64,000 bases of DNA from Phycisphaerales bacterium (GCA_023382935.1 JAHDXL010000002.1:386692-450691), one strand, 5' to 3'. Shown: positions 34,442 through 43,218, numbered from the stretch's first letter. Translations and numbers: made by a program. The notes: generated from the sequence alone by a model not told the origin.

Positions 34442-36709
34442 TCAGTTGGTGACGTTGACCGTCGACCAGTTGGAGTAGGCGGAGAAGATGGTTCCGTTCT
34501 TCGCGCGCACGCGGTAGCGGAAGGTGCCGGCGCCGGGCGTGTCGTCACGGGTCACCACGTTGGCCGCGGTGTTGGCTACGACGCCCTGGTTGACCCACGA
34601 GCCGCTCACACTCTGCTGGCGCTGGAGTTGGAAGCCCGTCTCGTTGTTGCTGTTGTCAGTCCAGGTGCAGCGAGCGGTGCCTGCGCCGAGGTTCGAGGCA
34701 GCCATGTTTGTCGGGGCCGCGGGCGGCGTCGGATCGGCGACGGTGACGCTCTGGTAGGCCGACCACGGACCGGTGCCGGCACTGTTCTTGGCGCGGATGC
34801 GGTAGCGCCAGGTGCCATAGCCGCAGTTGTCGACGTACTCAGTAGTGTTTGCGGGCAGGTTGCTGGCCACGGTGGTGAGGTTGGTCCATACTCCGTCCAC
34901 CTTCTGCTGACGCTGAACATCCCATGCGGTTTCGTTGGGCAGATCGGTCCAGGCGACGCGGGCCGTGGCGTTGCCGAGGTCGGTCACGGTGGGCTTGGCG
35001 GGCTTGACGGGAATGGTCTCACCGCCGGTAATCGTGACGGTGACCGAATCGCTGTCACTCATACCACCGGAGTCGGTGGCCGATGCCGAGATGGTATGAA
35101 TGCCGACCGACAGACCCGAGTAGTTGAGGGGGTTGCCCGAGCCGAACACTCCGTCGAGGTTGGAGGACCACACGGTGTTGGCGCCGATGTCCCCGTCTTC
35201 GGGGTCGCTGGCCAGGACGGAGAAGAACAGAGTCGCGCCTTGGGTGGCAACCGTGCCGTTGACCGGCGTGGTGATCACCACGCTGGGGGGCGTGTTGGGC
35301 GGGGGACCGTGATCGATGCATCCTCGAGAGGCGGCGTAGTTCTTGATGCCGGTGGCCGAAACGCCGAAGTCGGGCAGGCCAAGCCCGGAGCACCCGCCCA
35401 GGCCGGAGCACATGATGCGGCAGGCCGACTGCCCGTCGCAGTGCTGTGCGCTGAAGTTGTGCCCCATCTCGTGGGCGGTGAGGGAAATGCGGCTGTTGTA
35501 GTTGCTGGTGAAACGGGACTGGCTGAGCCCGAAACCGTTGTTCGTGCACACGGCGCTGAGCCAGGCGATGCCGATTACGCTTCCGTTGATGCTGCGCCCG
35601 GTCATCAGGTGTGCCAGGTCACGATGCACGTTGGTGTGGTTGGCCAGCCAATACGAGCGGAATTGATCGAGGAGCGTGCTGGGGTCATTTGTGGTGTAGG
35701 GGTTGCTGGCGCTGGACGTGCGGACGATGATCTGCGTGATCACGAAGGTGACGTCGCAGTCGCGCTCGTAGATCGTGTTGATGCCGTTCTGGATGTTTTG
35801 AATGTCGGCGATGGTGTTCGCCTGGGAAGAGCCGTTGAGTTGATAGAACTGATAGTCGGCGTCATAGGCGACCTCGGCCGTGTGGATGGTGGTGCCTCGC
35901 TGGCCGCCAGTCTGCATGTCGATCTGGTTGAACCCGTCGTTCTCGGCGTGATCAAGAGCGCCGCCGCAGGTGTGCCCGGTCGCGCGGGTGGCCAGCCCGG
36001 GGTACACCACGTACACGTCGGCGGGAACGCCCGGAATCACGTCGGCCAGGGGCTGGATGTACCAGCCGTCGTCCGGATCATCGTTGAAGATGATCTGGGC
36101 GGTCATGTGCTCACCGATGGACGCGGACACGAGACTGCCGGGAATTTCGACCACGCGCCCGCGATAGGTCTGCTCGATCGGAGCGGGAACTTCAACCAAG
36201 GTGCCGCTCCCGTCGTCGACAAGCACACGGAAATCGGGACTGCGGACGCTGGAGGGCCTCAGTTCAAGCGTGTACACGCCGCCGTTGAGGACCACCGGGA
36301 TGAGCATGGCCTGGCGTGTGTTGCCAGGAACGGTCAGCAGTTCGAGCGTGTGAATGTCCACGCCGAGGTCGTTGCCGATGAAGGTGTCCGTCGACGCGAT
36401 GTCGGCCACGATCGCGCTGGGGAACTGGCCGAGCAGGGAGCGAGCCGCGCCAACGCCGACCCCCACGCGGAGCAATTGGGCGCCTGACTCATCGGTGCCG
36501 AGCACCGACCCGTCGATGGCCGACAGAGCGGCCTCGCGGGCGGGTTCTGAGGCTTCGGCTCCCCAGACGACGACCAGAGTTCCGGCGCCAAAGTCGGTGT
36601 TGAGCCGGGCCAGGGCGTTGCCGTCGATCGGCTGGGGCCCGGAGGCCAGACCAGCGCCGCAGGTCAGCGCGAGCAACACGCCGCCTGCCACATTGCCAAG
36701 ATGACTCAT
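34442..36709 (-). CDS. Secreted metzincin (reprolysin-like) metalloprotease with Big and FN3 domains
   Basis: Exported zinc protease of 755 aa. Signal peptide 1-22. A pro-region precedes the catalytic domain (about 245-460). The zinc site is HEMGHNFSAQH (His413, Glu414, His417, His423), the HExxHxxxxxH metzincin form, followed by a Cys-rich stretch (CDGQSACRIMCSGLGGC) whose Met fits the Met-turn. Residues about 465-560 form a bacterial Ig-like domain (PPSVVITTPVNGTV, then HTISASATDSGG). Two fibronectin type III modules end the protein (both with ARVAWTD/ARCTWTD strands and YRIRAKNSAG/YRVRAKNG). ACGGAG lies 6-7 nt before the ATG. No dockerin tail, unlike the other secreted hydrolases here. Confidence 0.92.
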   Translation of the reverse strand: MSHLGNVAGGVLLALTCGAGLASGPQPIDGNALARLNTDFGAGTLVVVWGAEASEPAREAALSAIDGSVLGTDESGAQLLRVGVGVGAARSLLGQFPSAIVADIASTDTFIGNDLGVDIHTLELLTVPGNTRQAMLIPVVLNGGVYTLELRPSSVRSPDFRVLVDDGSGTLVEVPAPIEQTYRGRVVEIPGSLVSASIGEHMTAQIIFNDDPDDGWYIQPLADVIPGVPADVYVVYPGLATRATGHTCGGALDHAENDGFNQIDMQTGGQRGTTIHTAEVAYDADYQFYQLNGSSQANTIADIQNIQNGINTIYERDCDVTFVITQIIVRTSSASNPYTTNDPSTLLDQFRSYWLANHTNVHRDLAHLMTGRSINGSVIGIAWLSAVCTNNGFGLSQSRFTSNYNSRISLTAHEMGHNFSAQHCDGQSACRIMCSGLGGCSGLGLPDFGVSATGIKNYAASRGCIDHGPPPNTPPSVVITTPVNGTVATQGATLFFSVLASDPEDGDIGANTVWSSNLDGVFGSGNPLNYSGLSVGIHTISASATDSGGMSDSDSVTVTITGGETIPVKPAKPTVTDLGNATARVAWTDLPNETAWDVQRQQKVDGVWTNLTTVASNLPANTTEYVDNCGYGTWRYRIRAKNSAGTGPWSAYQSVTVADPTPPAAPTNMAASNLGAGTARCTWTDNSNNETGFQLQRQQSVSGSWVNQGVVANTAANVVTRDDTPGAGTFRYRVRAKNGTIFSAYSNWSTVNVTN

Positions 36710-37052
36710 CGCAGTCTCCGTACTGAAATCCGAACCCTGTTTCCACCGGCGGGGGAATTGCTCGAAAACCGAGCACCCTACCCACAGGCGAGTCGCCTGG
36801 GTTCTAGAGGCAACCCCTCCGTTGAGACCCCTCACAACGCCTTTGGGAAAACGCACCGAGACGAACCAAACACCGCAAGTGCTGTGGCTTCAGCGGGATA
36901 GGCTGACAGCCCCCTTCCTAGAATCAATAAAATACCTAGATGACCATGTCACCGCAAGCCCCAATTTGTTGAGACTGAGATAGGGAAATAGCCGCATCTG
37001 ACGAGATATCACCTACCCAAAGTGACCGGGTCGGGGGATCTCAATGGCTCGA
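36710..37052 (-). promoter_or_regulatory. 343-bp leader and promoter region of the metzincin gene
   Basis: Read on the minus strand, TTGCGG (36952-36957) and TATTTT (36929-36934) are spaced by 17 bp in a locally AT-rich stretch, a plausible sigma-70-type promoter. This gives a leader of about 210 nt. Near the gene two hairpins follow each other: CAGGCG/CGCCTG with a 3-nt loop (36785-36799) and TGCTCG/CGAGCA with a 5-nt loop (36759-36775). No known riboswitch consensus was recognised. Confidence 0.35.
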
Positions 37053-38243
37053 TCATGGCGCCGGGGGCACTGCCAAATCCATCCAGACCGGGAAATGGTC
37101 CGTATCGCCCTCTTCGATCAGGCGCCAGACGCCCGAAGCCAGGGGTGTCAGTGAGGCCGAGGGCAGGATGTAGTCGACTCTCAACCCGAAACGGGCAGTG
37201 TCATCGGGGTCGAGCCCTTCGATCGAGATATCGCTGGCGGGCACGGTGCCGCTGGAGATGCGCGGGTTGGAGAGCAGGAAGCGGTCTATCGGATCGCGAT
37301 ACGAGTCGCCCTCATCCGGGTCGGCGTTCAGGTCGCCGAGAATGACGAACGCCGAGCCGGCGGGCAGCCCGCCGCGGACCTCCGCGTCGTCGACGAGGTA
37401 GTCGGCGTTGGCGATGTAGTCGGCCCAGAAGCGGATTTCGTCATGGTTGCGCCTCTTGTTGCGCCCTTCGGGCCCGTCAAAGGCGGGTGGTGTCGGGTGG
37501 CTGCACAGGAAGTGAACGACGGCCCCGTTGGGAAGTCTGACAGGCACATCCCAATGGCTCTTGGAACTGAGCCGGAAGAGGTCGAGCACCTCTTCGGAGT
37601 AGAACATGCTTCCATCCGCGTGGCGCGGGAGTTCCGGATCGGGCATCGACTTCCACGGAAAGAGCCGGAAGGTGCGGATCGCTGTTTCTTCGATGGCCAG
37701 GCGATCATCGACCAGCAGGGCCATGCCGTACTGCCCCGGAAAAGTGCCGTAGCCCCAGCAGTCGTTGCCGTAGGTGCGGGCACGTTCGTTCGGTGCGGCG
37801 CGTGTGCTGTCGGCGCGGAGGGGGTCGGGCAGCGGGAATGCTGACTGTGCTTCGCCGTTCTGATCGAGGTCGAAGCCGCTGGGCATGCCGGTGTTGGGGC
37901 GCGAGGTGTAAATGCGATAGGTGATGGGGGTCAGTCCCTCCTTCTGCGGCACGCTCAGGTAGTTCTTGACGAAGTGCTCAGCCGTCCAGGCGCCGGTCTC
38001 GGGGCGTGAGAAGTCGTTGGGGGCCGCGAAGGCGATTTCATTCAGGAGGATGACGTTGGGACCGATCCGCTGGATCGTCTCGGCGAGGCGGCGCATGCGC
38101 GGGTTGTGTGCATCGGCCACGTCGTCGGGGCGGACGTCTTCCAGGTTGAACGTGGCGACGCGGATGCCCAGGGTCTGGGATTCCTGTGCCAAGGCGCCCG
38201 TTGCCATCACGGCTGCACAAAATGCTCCAGCAAACTGCCGCAT
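37053..38243 (-). CDS. Exported endonuclease/exonuclease/phosphatase-family protein
   Basis: Protein of 396 aa with a Sec signal (1-19, cut near GALAQ). The EEP fold is shown by VATFNLEDV at the start, NVILLNEIAF carrying the metal-binding Glu, FLCSHPTPP, the FVILGDLNADPDEGD strand with catalytic Asp/Asn, GLRVDYILPS and the final DTDHFPVWMDL with the catalytic His. All active-site elements are therefore present. Family members are nucleases, lipid or inositol phosphatases; secreted bacterial ones with this length are often annotated only as EEP proteins. AAGGAGA lies 5 nt before the ATG. It lies between the metzincin gene and tRNA-Arg. Confidence 0.9.
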   Translation of the reverse strand: MRQFAGAFCAAVMATGALAQESQTLGIRVATFNLEDVRPDDVADAHNPRMRRLAETIQRIGPNVILLNEIAFAAPNDFSRPETGAWTAEHFVKNYLSVPQKEGLTPITYRIYTSRPNTGMPSGFDLDQNGEAQSAFPLPDPLRADSTRAAPNERARTYGNDCWGYGTFPGQYGMALLVDDRLAIEETAIRTFRLFPWKSMPDPELPRHADGSMFYSEEVLDLFRLSSKSHWDVPVRLPNGAVVHFLCSHPTPPAFDGPEGRNKRRNHDEIRFWADYIANADYLVDDAEVRGGLPAGSAFVILGDLNADPDEGDSYRDPIDRFLLSNPRISSGTVPASDISIEGLDPDDTARFGLRVDYILPSASLTPLASGVWRLIEEGDTDHFPVWMDLAVPPAP

Positions 38244-38344
38244 TGAAGTCTCCTTGCGTACCCGAGCAGCATAGCCGGAAAGCAGCCGGTCGGTCGGGCG
38301 TGGTTGACATCCGTGGCCGCGGAGCGAGACTTCAGGCGGTCAGT

Positions 38345-38418
38345 GTCCCGGTAGCTCAGTTGGATAGAGCAGCGGACTTCTAATCCGCAGGTCGTGCGTT
38401 CGAATCGCACCCGGGATG
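38345..38418 (+). tRNA. tRNA-Arg (anticodon TCT)
   Basis: A 74-nt cloverleaf. Acceptor GTCCCGG/CCGGGAT (with one G-T pair at the end), D arm with GTAGCTCAGTTGG, anticodon stem GCGGA/TCCGC with loop CTTCTAA giving TCT, variable loop, T arm GTGCG-TTCGAAT-CGCAC, discriminator G. CCA is not encoded. It decodes AGA, and possibly AGG. It lies head-on to the M64 peptidase gene, whose stop is 9 bp away. Confidence 0.97.
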
Positions 38419-38426
38419 TTCGACGG

Positions 38427-39833
38427 CTACAGCCCCGGGCAGGGCTGGGCCACCAGTTGCAGGTAGCGCTGCACGTCGAAGAAATCGATCACCCCGTCGG
38501 AGTTCAGGTCGGCCGACGGGTCGCGTGCGGCGAAGTCGTCGAGGAAGTCCTGCACATCGAAGAAGTCAACCAGCCCGTCGCCATTTCGGTCGGCGGGAGG
38601 GATCGCGACATGGATGACCCATTGGCGTGTTTCGCTCATGCGGGCGGTGCGGGCCTGTTCGTCGCGCACCAGCGGCGTGTTGTCGACCACGGTCACCGAA
38701 AGCACGTACACGCCCGGCTGCAACTGGAGCGGACACAGCGCCAGTTCCGGCTCGGACAACTGCACGGGCGTGTTGTCCACTCGCCATGTGATGTCCAGGT
38801 CGTGCCCGAGAGGCTCGACCGGCGTGACGAACACCAAGTCGTTCGGGCCAAGCACCGTGTCCATAGGCGTCGAGGCGTCGATCGGGTCGACGTGGTCGTA
38901 GAAACTGAGGATGAGGGTTTCGGCGCTGGGGAGATTGAACGGCCGACCGAGGCTGCGCATCATCGAGTTGTTGCTCGGGCGATAGATCCCTCGCAGGCTG
39001 TAGTAGGCGCCTTCGTAGGTTCCGACAGGGTTGTCGAAGTCGGGCCGCGAGACGCTGAGCCAGTCGGCCCACTTGGTGCCGAGCGTGGCCATCTGGTCGG
39101 CGTTGTAGATGGAGACGTTGCGTTCAGCCGGCTCCGGCCCGGTGTAGGTTGTGGGCCCGCCGTAGTCATACTCGTCGGCCAAGTCGCCGATGGAGTGCCC
39201 GAACTCGTGGATCATGACCTGTGGAGCGGCGGCGTTGCCACCCGAGCAGGTGGCCAGGTTGCTGGAGGTGTAGCCGGCGCCGCCATACTTGGTGGAGTTG
39301 GCCAGTGCGGCGACCTGGTCGACCTGCGGGGCCGAGCGTGCGGCCAGCAGTGCCTTCCCGACGCTGACGCACAGAAGTCGCTCGATGCCGGAGCACCAGA
39401 AGGCCATGTCGAGCGCCGTGTTGCGTGACACGCCCTGATTGGGGTCGTTGTCCACTCCCGAGTCAGTCGAAACGACATCGACGCGGTGGACGTTGAAGAA
39501 CGAGGCATAGGTGGCGAATGGCTCGATTGCGAACATGTCGTTCAGCGCGTTCATGGTGTGGGAGGCATAAAGCCCCAACTGCTCGGCTTGATACCCGTCG
39601 CCCACGAATACCAGATCAATTCGGTTGTCGCTGGGGCCCGAGTCGATGATGGTCTGCCAGTTCCAGGTGGAGCGGGGCATGCCGGGATCGACGGGCATGG
39701 GCATGAGCAACCGACCACCGGTGAGTGACCCGTCCGTTGCCAGGTAGTCGTAATAGACCATCTCCTGACGCAAAACAGGCTCGGGTGGTCCGAAAATGGA
39801 AAGGATCAGAGCGGTAGTCAGGATCGAACTCAT
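38427..39833 (-). CDS. Secreted M64-family peptidase with GC-type dockerin tail
   Basis: Protein of 468 aa. A hydrophobic signal covers residues 1-15. The peptidase M64 (IgA peptidase-like) domain shows RIDLVFVGDGY at 71-81, FAIEPFATYASFFNVHRVDV, DMAFWCSGIERLLCV and the zinc site MIHEFGHSIGDLADEY (His209, Glu210, His213). A beta domain follows (about 330-410). The last 60 residues contain two dockerin-like calcium repeats (DRNGDGLVDFFDVQDFLDDF and DLNSDGVIDFFDVQRYLQ), ending CPGL. The start at 39833 has GGGGAGAAGG upstream. It is divergent from the sigma factor gene. The dockerin tail is shared with proteins at 49938 and 61418. Confidence 0.92.
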   Translation of the reverse strand: MSSILTTALILSIFGPPEPVLRQEMVYYDYLATDGSLTGGRLLMPMPVDPGMPRSTWNWQTIIDSGPSDNRIDLVFVGDGYQAEQLGLYASHTMNALNDMFAIEPFATYASFFNVHRVDVVSTDSGVDNDPNQGVSRNTALDMAFWCSGIERLLCVSVGKALLAARSAPQVDQVAALANSTKYGGAGYTSSNLATCSGGNAAAPQVMIHEFGHSIGDLADEYDYGGPTTYTGPEPAERNVSIYNADQMATLGTKWADWLSVSRPDFDNPVGTYEGAYYSLRGIYRPSNNSMMRSLGRPFNLPSAETLILSFYDHVDPIDASTPMDTVLGPNDLVFVTPVEPLGHDLDITWRVDNTPVQLSEPELALCPLQLQPGVYVLSVTVVDNTPLVRDEQARTARMSETRQWVIHVAIPPADRNGDGLVDFFDVQDFLDDFAARDPSADLNSDGVIDFFDVQRYLQLVAQPCPGL

Positions 39834-39992
39834 CGGCCTTCTCCCCGTGAGGCCCGGTCCCCCGGGGACGCTTCTCCGGGTAGACCAAGCCCGGGTGCCG
39901 GAAGCCTGCAGAGGGGCTTCCGCATGTCCCATGGTGAATGTACACTGTTGAAGGCGTTGGGCCAAGCCGAGTGGGAGCGGTTCAGGAGAGAA

Positions 39993-40643
39993 ATGGGGGC
40001 GCGAGTGGCCGAATCTTTGCCGGTCGAGGTCAATGAGGATCAACTGGTGTCGCGTGCGGTGGCGGGGGATGAGGACGCGCTGTGCGAGTTGCTGCGCCAG
40101 TTCGGGCCGCAGGTGCGTGAGCGGGTGAAGAACCGCATCGGGCAACAGTGGAGATCGTCGGTGGACGAGGACGACGTGCTTCAGGTGACTTACCTAGAGG
40201 CATTCCTGCTCATCAACCAGTTTCAGTCGCGCGGTCCGGGTTCTTTTCTCGCTTGGCTGACGCATGTGGCCGAGAACAATTTGCGCGACGCGGTGCGTGG
40301 GCTTCAGGCGGCCAAGCGGCCCGACCCGCGCCGCCGCGTGCAGCCCAAGGGTTCGGATTCGTTCGTGGCGCTGGTGGAGATGCTGGGTTGCACCGACACA
40401 ACGCCGAGTCGGCATGCGGCCCGCGACGAGTCGGCCCGGTTCCTCGAAGCGGCGCTCGGAACGCTTCCCCCGGATTACGAGCGTGTGGTGCGTCTGTATG
40501 ACTTGGAGGGGCAGTCGGCGGCCGAAGTGGCTGCCCAGTTGGGGCGGTCCACCGGGGCCATCTACATGCTCCGGGCCCGCGCCCACGAACGACTGAGGGA
40601 ATCGCTGGGCAGCGGGTCCAATTTCTTCACCGACGCGGGCTGA
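39993..40643 (+). CDS. RNA polymerase sigma-70 family (ECF-type) sigma factor
   Basis: Sigma factor of 216 aa with only regions 2 and 4, as in ECF sigma factors. Region 2: EDALCELLRQFGPQVRERVK and DDVLQVTYLEAFLLINQF, the DxxQxxxL/F core-binding pattern. Region 4: LPPDYERVVRLYDLEGQSAA with the helix-turn-helix VAAQLGRSTGAIYMLRARAH. The ATG at 39993 is chosen for AGGAGAG 3-9 nt upstream; an ATG at 39924 would add 23 residues. TACACT at 39941-39946 is a possible -10 box. The kinase gene follows after 25 nt. In planctomycetes such sigma factors are often partnered by Ser/Thr kinases rather than classical anti-sigma factors. Confidence 0.92.
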   Translation: MGARVAESLPVEVNEDQLVSRAVAGDEDALCELLRQFGPQVRERVKNRIGQQWRSSVDEDDVLQVTYLEAFLLINQFQSRGPGSFLAWLTHVAENNLRDAVRGLQAAKRPDPRRRVQPKGSDSFVALVEMLGCTDTTPSRHAARDESARFLEAALGTLPPDYERVVRLYDLEGQSAAEVAAQLGRSTGAIYMLRARAHERLRESLGSGSNFFTDAG

Positions 40644-40668
40644 GCAGCCGCATTGCCCCGGGCCAGCC

Positions 40669-41916
40669 ATGAGCAGCACATCGGGTTTGCCAACGCGGGG
40701 CTCATTTGAATCGGACCTCATCGAGGCCGCCCGGATTCAGGCCCAGCACGGGCTGGGCATCGGACCCGGAGGAACGGCAGGGGGCGCCATTCCCGGGTAC
40801 CGCCTGCTCAAGGAGATTCACCGCGGCGGGCAGGGGGTCGTGTATCTGGCGGTGCAGGAAGCCACACGCCGCAAGGTGGCCATCAAGGTGCTGCGTGAAG
40901 GCCCGTTCGCCGGCGAGAACGACCGCTCGCGCTTTGAACGCGAGGTGCAGGTGCTGGCGGCCCTGCGTCACCCGCACATCGTCACTGTGCATGACAGCGG
41001 GAGTTGCGCCGGGTGCTTCTACTTCGTGATGGACTACGTGGCCGGACTTCCGCTCGACCGGCATGTGGAACTGCACGGGTTGACGATGGAGCAGCGGCTG
41101 GATCTGATGGCGACGATCTGCGAGGCCGTGAATGCCGCGCACCTGCGCGGCGTGATCCACCGCGACCTCAAGCCGGGGAATATCCGCATTGACCCGCAGG
41201 GCGTGCCGCATGTGCTCGACTTCGGGCTGGCCAAACTGAGCGGAACGGACGACATGCACTCGTCGCGCGGGATCGAGATGACGCAGACGGGGCAGTTCAT
41301 AGGATCGTTGCCGTGGGCGAGTCCGGAGCAGGCTCGAGGCCTGTCGCACGCGATCGACGTTCGGACAGATGTGTATTCACTGGGGGTGATGCTGTACCAG
41401 ATGCTTGTGGACCGGTTTCCGTATGACGTGGAAGGCCCACTGAAGGATGTGCTGGAGCGGATATCGAGCGTAGCGCCGACTAGTCCGCGGTCGCTTTCAC
41501 GGCTGGTGCATCCCGAGGCCGAGGCCATTGCGCTCAAGGCGCTGAGCAAACGCCCGGAAGATCGGTATCAGAACGCGGGCGAACTGGGGCGTGACATCCG
41601 TCGCTTTCTGGCGGGCTTGCCCATCGAGGCCAAGCGTGACAGCACGATGTACCTGATTCGCAAGGCGATGCACCGCTACTGGATCCAGTCGTTGATCGCG
41701 GGCGGGTTGTTTCTGCTGGTGCTCGCGTTCAGCGTGACCATCACGCTGATGTTCAAGGTGCAGTCGGAACTGCTCGAGCAGGCGGCCGAAGATCGGCAAG
41801 CCTGGTTGATCGAGCGAGAACGGCTCATCGAGCGAGCCGCTGAGGCCGAAAGGCGATTGGGCGTGCCGCCGACCGATGCCAGCAATGAGGGTGGGAACGA
41901 GAGCTCGAAGCCGTAG
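40669..41916 (+). CDS. Transmembrane Ser/Thr protein kinase (Hanks type)
   Basis: Kinase of 415 aa. The Gly-rich loop is EIHRGGQGVVYLA at 49-61, the ATP-anchoring Lys is K73 (VAIKVL), the catalytic loop is VIHRDLKPGN (Asp166) and the Mg loop is DFG at 184-186. The activation-segment end is WASPEQARG (APE variant SPE). One membrane span at about 340-363 is followed by a charged coiled-coil tail of about 50 residues, unlike kinases with large sensory domains outside. It forms a two-gene unit with the ECF sigma factor 25 nt upstream, so phosphorylation of that sigma factor or its partner is a reasonable inference. Confidence 0.95.
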   Translation: MSSTSGLPTRGSFESDLIEAARIQAQHGLGIGPGGTAGGAIPGYRLLKEIHRGGQGVVYLAVQEATRRKVAIKVLREGPFAGENDRSRFEREVQVLAALRHPHIVTVHDSGSCAGCFYFVMDYVAGLPLDRHVELHGLTMEQRLDLMATICEAVNAAHLRGVIHRDLKPGNIRIDPQGVPHVLDFGLAKLSGTDDMHSSRGIEMTQTGQFIGSLPWASPEQARGLSHAIDVRTDVYSLGVMLYQMLVDRFPYDVEGPLKDVLERISSVAPTSPRSLSRLVHPEAEAIALKALSKRPEDRYQNAGELGRDIRRFLAGLPIEAKRDSTMYLIRKAMHRYWIQSLIAGGLFLLVLAFSVTITLMFKVQSELLEQAAEDRQAWLIERERLIERAAEAERRLGVPPTDASNEGGNESSKP

Positions 41917-42052
41917 GTTCTCGGACGGAGTAGTCGCGCTTCCCGCCCCATTCGTCAAGGTCGAATGCACGTGAGTGCAAGGTGGGCGGTGCAGGTCCAC
42001 TCGGGCGCCCATTCTGCCGAGTCAACTCGATCGATGACGGACGGAGGTCGTG

Positions 42053-42706
42053 ATGGCCGGAGCCAGTCGACGTCGAATCAACGCGATTACCTCGGTTGCC
42101 TGGGCCTCGTGCCTGGGCATGGTTTCGGTGGTGGCGCTGGCGGTGGTCGAGCATGACCTGCTCGCGGCTGCGTACGCCGGTGGGTTTGTCATGGCGCTGG
42201 GTTATGTCGGCATGGTTCTGCTGAGCGGGCGTCGTGCAGGTATGGCCACGCTGGGCGCTGGCGTAGTGCTGGGCACGGCCGGCGTCTGGCTGGGACCGGT
42301 GCAAAATTACCTGAGGCCGGTGGTGGTTGACACGGCCACGCGCATTGGCATCGCGGAGACATTCGCCGAGGCGTATGTGGCGCTGCCCGCGGCGGCGGTC
42401 GCGTCGGCCTTGCTCGTCGGACTACTGCTATATGCCGGCGCTGGCTGTGGACGGATCGGTTTTCAGAGCGTGCTGGCAGGGACGGTTGCCGGCGTGTGCC
42501 TGATCGCGCCGGGTGAAGCGGCGGTGCGGATCCCTGCGTCCGGGTTGTTGTGGGGGCTCATCGTCCTGTTGAGCGTGGCCACCTGGGCCAGGGACCACGC
42601 GCTGCGCCTCAGCGAGGCGAGCACGTTTGTGCGCCTGGGTCAAGAAGGACCGCTGGCCACGCTGGCACGCGGATCGACCCAGTCGCCGGGTGCCACGCCT
42701 CCCTGA
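42053..42706 (+). CDS. Hypothetical multi-pass membrane protein
   Basis: Protein of 217 aa with five or six hydrophobic segments (for example INAITSVAWASCLGMVSVVA, AAAYAGGFVMALGYVGMVLL, LAGTVAGVCLIAP and SGLLWGLIVLLSV). No family was recognised. It resembles the CvpA shape in its first half (membrane helices followed by a VDTATRIGIAETFAEAYVA helix), but this is weak. GGAGG sits 4-5 nt before the ATG at 42053; a GTG three bases earlier is also possible. It is downstream of the sigma-kinase pair by about 135 nt. Its 3' end overlaps the convergent zincin-like gene by 67 bp. Confidence 0.75.
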   Translation: MAGASRRRINAITSVAWASCLGMVSVVALAVVEHDLLAAAYAGGFVMALGYVGMVLLSGRRAGMATLGAGVVLGTAGVWLGPVQNYLRPVVVDTATRIGIAETFAEAYVALPAAAVASALLVGLLLYAGAGCGRIGFQSVLAGTVAGVCLIAPGEAAVRIPASGLLWGLIVLLSVATWARDHALRLSEASTFVRLGQEGPLATLARGSTQSPGATPP

Positions 42707-43218
42707 GTGAATGGAGCCAGTTCGGGCGGCACTTTCCTGAGCCCACGGCGTTGCGCCTTGGCCACTGCGTAGGTCAGCGACTCGTGCACGCGCCGGCGCA
42801 CGCGGTCGGTGATGCTGATGCCCCAGGCGTCCATTTGTTCGAGCGCAAAGCGCCAGGCGTGCAATTCCTCGAGGCAGCGGGGGCGATAGGTCTCAAAGCC
42901 GATCGCATGGTGCCCGACTTCATGCAGGAACACGGCCGCAGACATGGGTCCGCGGGGACGCGGCGACTCTATCAGCCTTGCGATCGTTCCGTCCGTGTAG
43001 TACACCTGCCAAGCCACCCCGCTGGTGCCCGATCTCCACTTGCGCACCCGCACGCCGTGCTGCGCCAACATCTGCCTCTGCATGTTCTCGTAGCGTTCGG
43101 CGGCCGGCTCTAAAGGTGAGTTTGAGCGGGAGGCGCGAGGCCTTGGCTGCGGGCTGGGGCGCGTCCGGTCGGGGCGCATCGGCATCGCAGGGTCCAGCAG
43201 ATCCCACAGCGTGCGCAT
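42640..43218 (-). CDS. Putative zinc metallopeptidase-like protein (HExxH)
   Basis: Protein of 192 aa, soluble, with a basic, Pro/Arg-rich head and a compact domain holding FLHEVGHHAIGFE (HExxH) followed by CLEELHAWRFALEQM, whose Glu could be the third zinc ligand. The layout resembles ImmA/IrrE-type gluzincins, which cut repressors or anti-sigma proteins, but it is too divergent to be sure. The ATG overlaps the fmt stop by one base (TGATG), so it is coupled to def-fmt. The last 67 bp overlap the opposite-strand membrane protein gene. A third gene of this type in a def-fmt operon is unusual. Confidence 0.75.
   Translation of the reverse strand: MRTLWDLLDPAMPMRPDRTRPSPQPRPRASRSNSPLEPAAERYENMQRQMLAQHGVRVRKWRSGTSGVAWQVYYTDGTIARLIESPRPRGPMSAAVFLHEVGHHAIGFETYRPRCLEELHAWRFALEQMDAWGISITDRVRRRVHESLTYAVAKAQRRGLRKVPPELAPFTQGGVAPGDWVDPRASVASGPS

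Noticed and set aside
34628-36487. Plus-strand open frame of over 600 codons opposite the metzincin gene
   Set aside because: Low-complexity Gly/Val/Ala protein without domains, antisense to a gene with intact zinc motif, signal peptide and terminator. Long antisense frames are expected at this GC content.
38345-38418. tRNA-Arg as attachment site of an integrated element
   Set aside because: No integrase, no repeat of the tRNA 3' end and no foreign-looking genes beside it.
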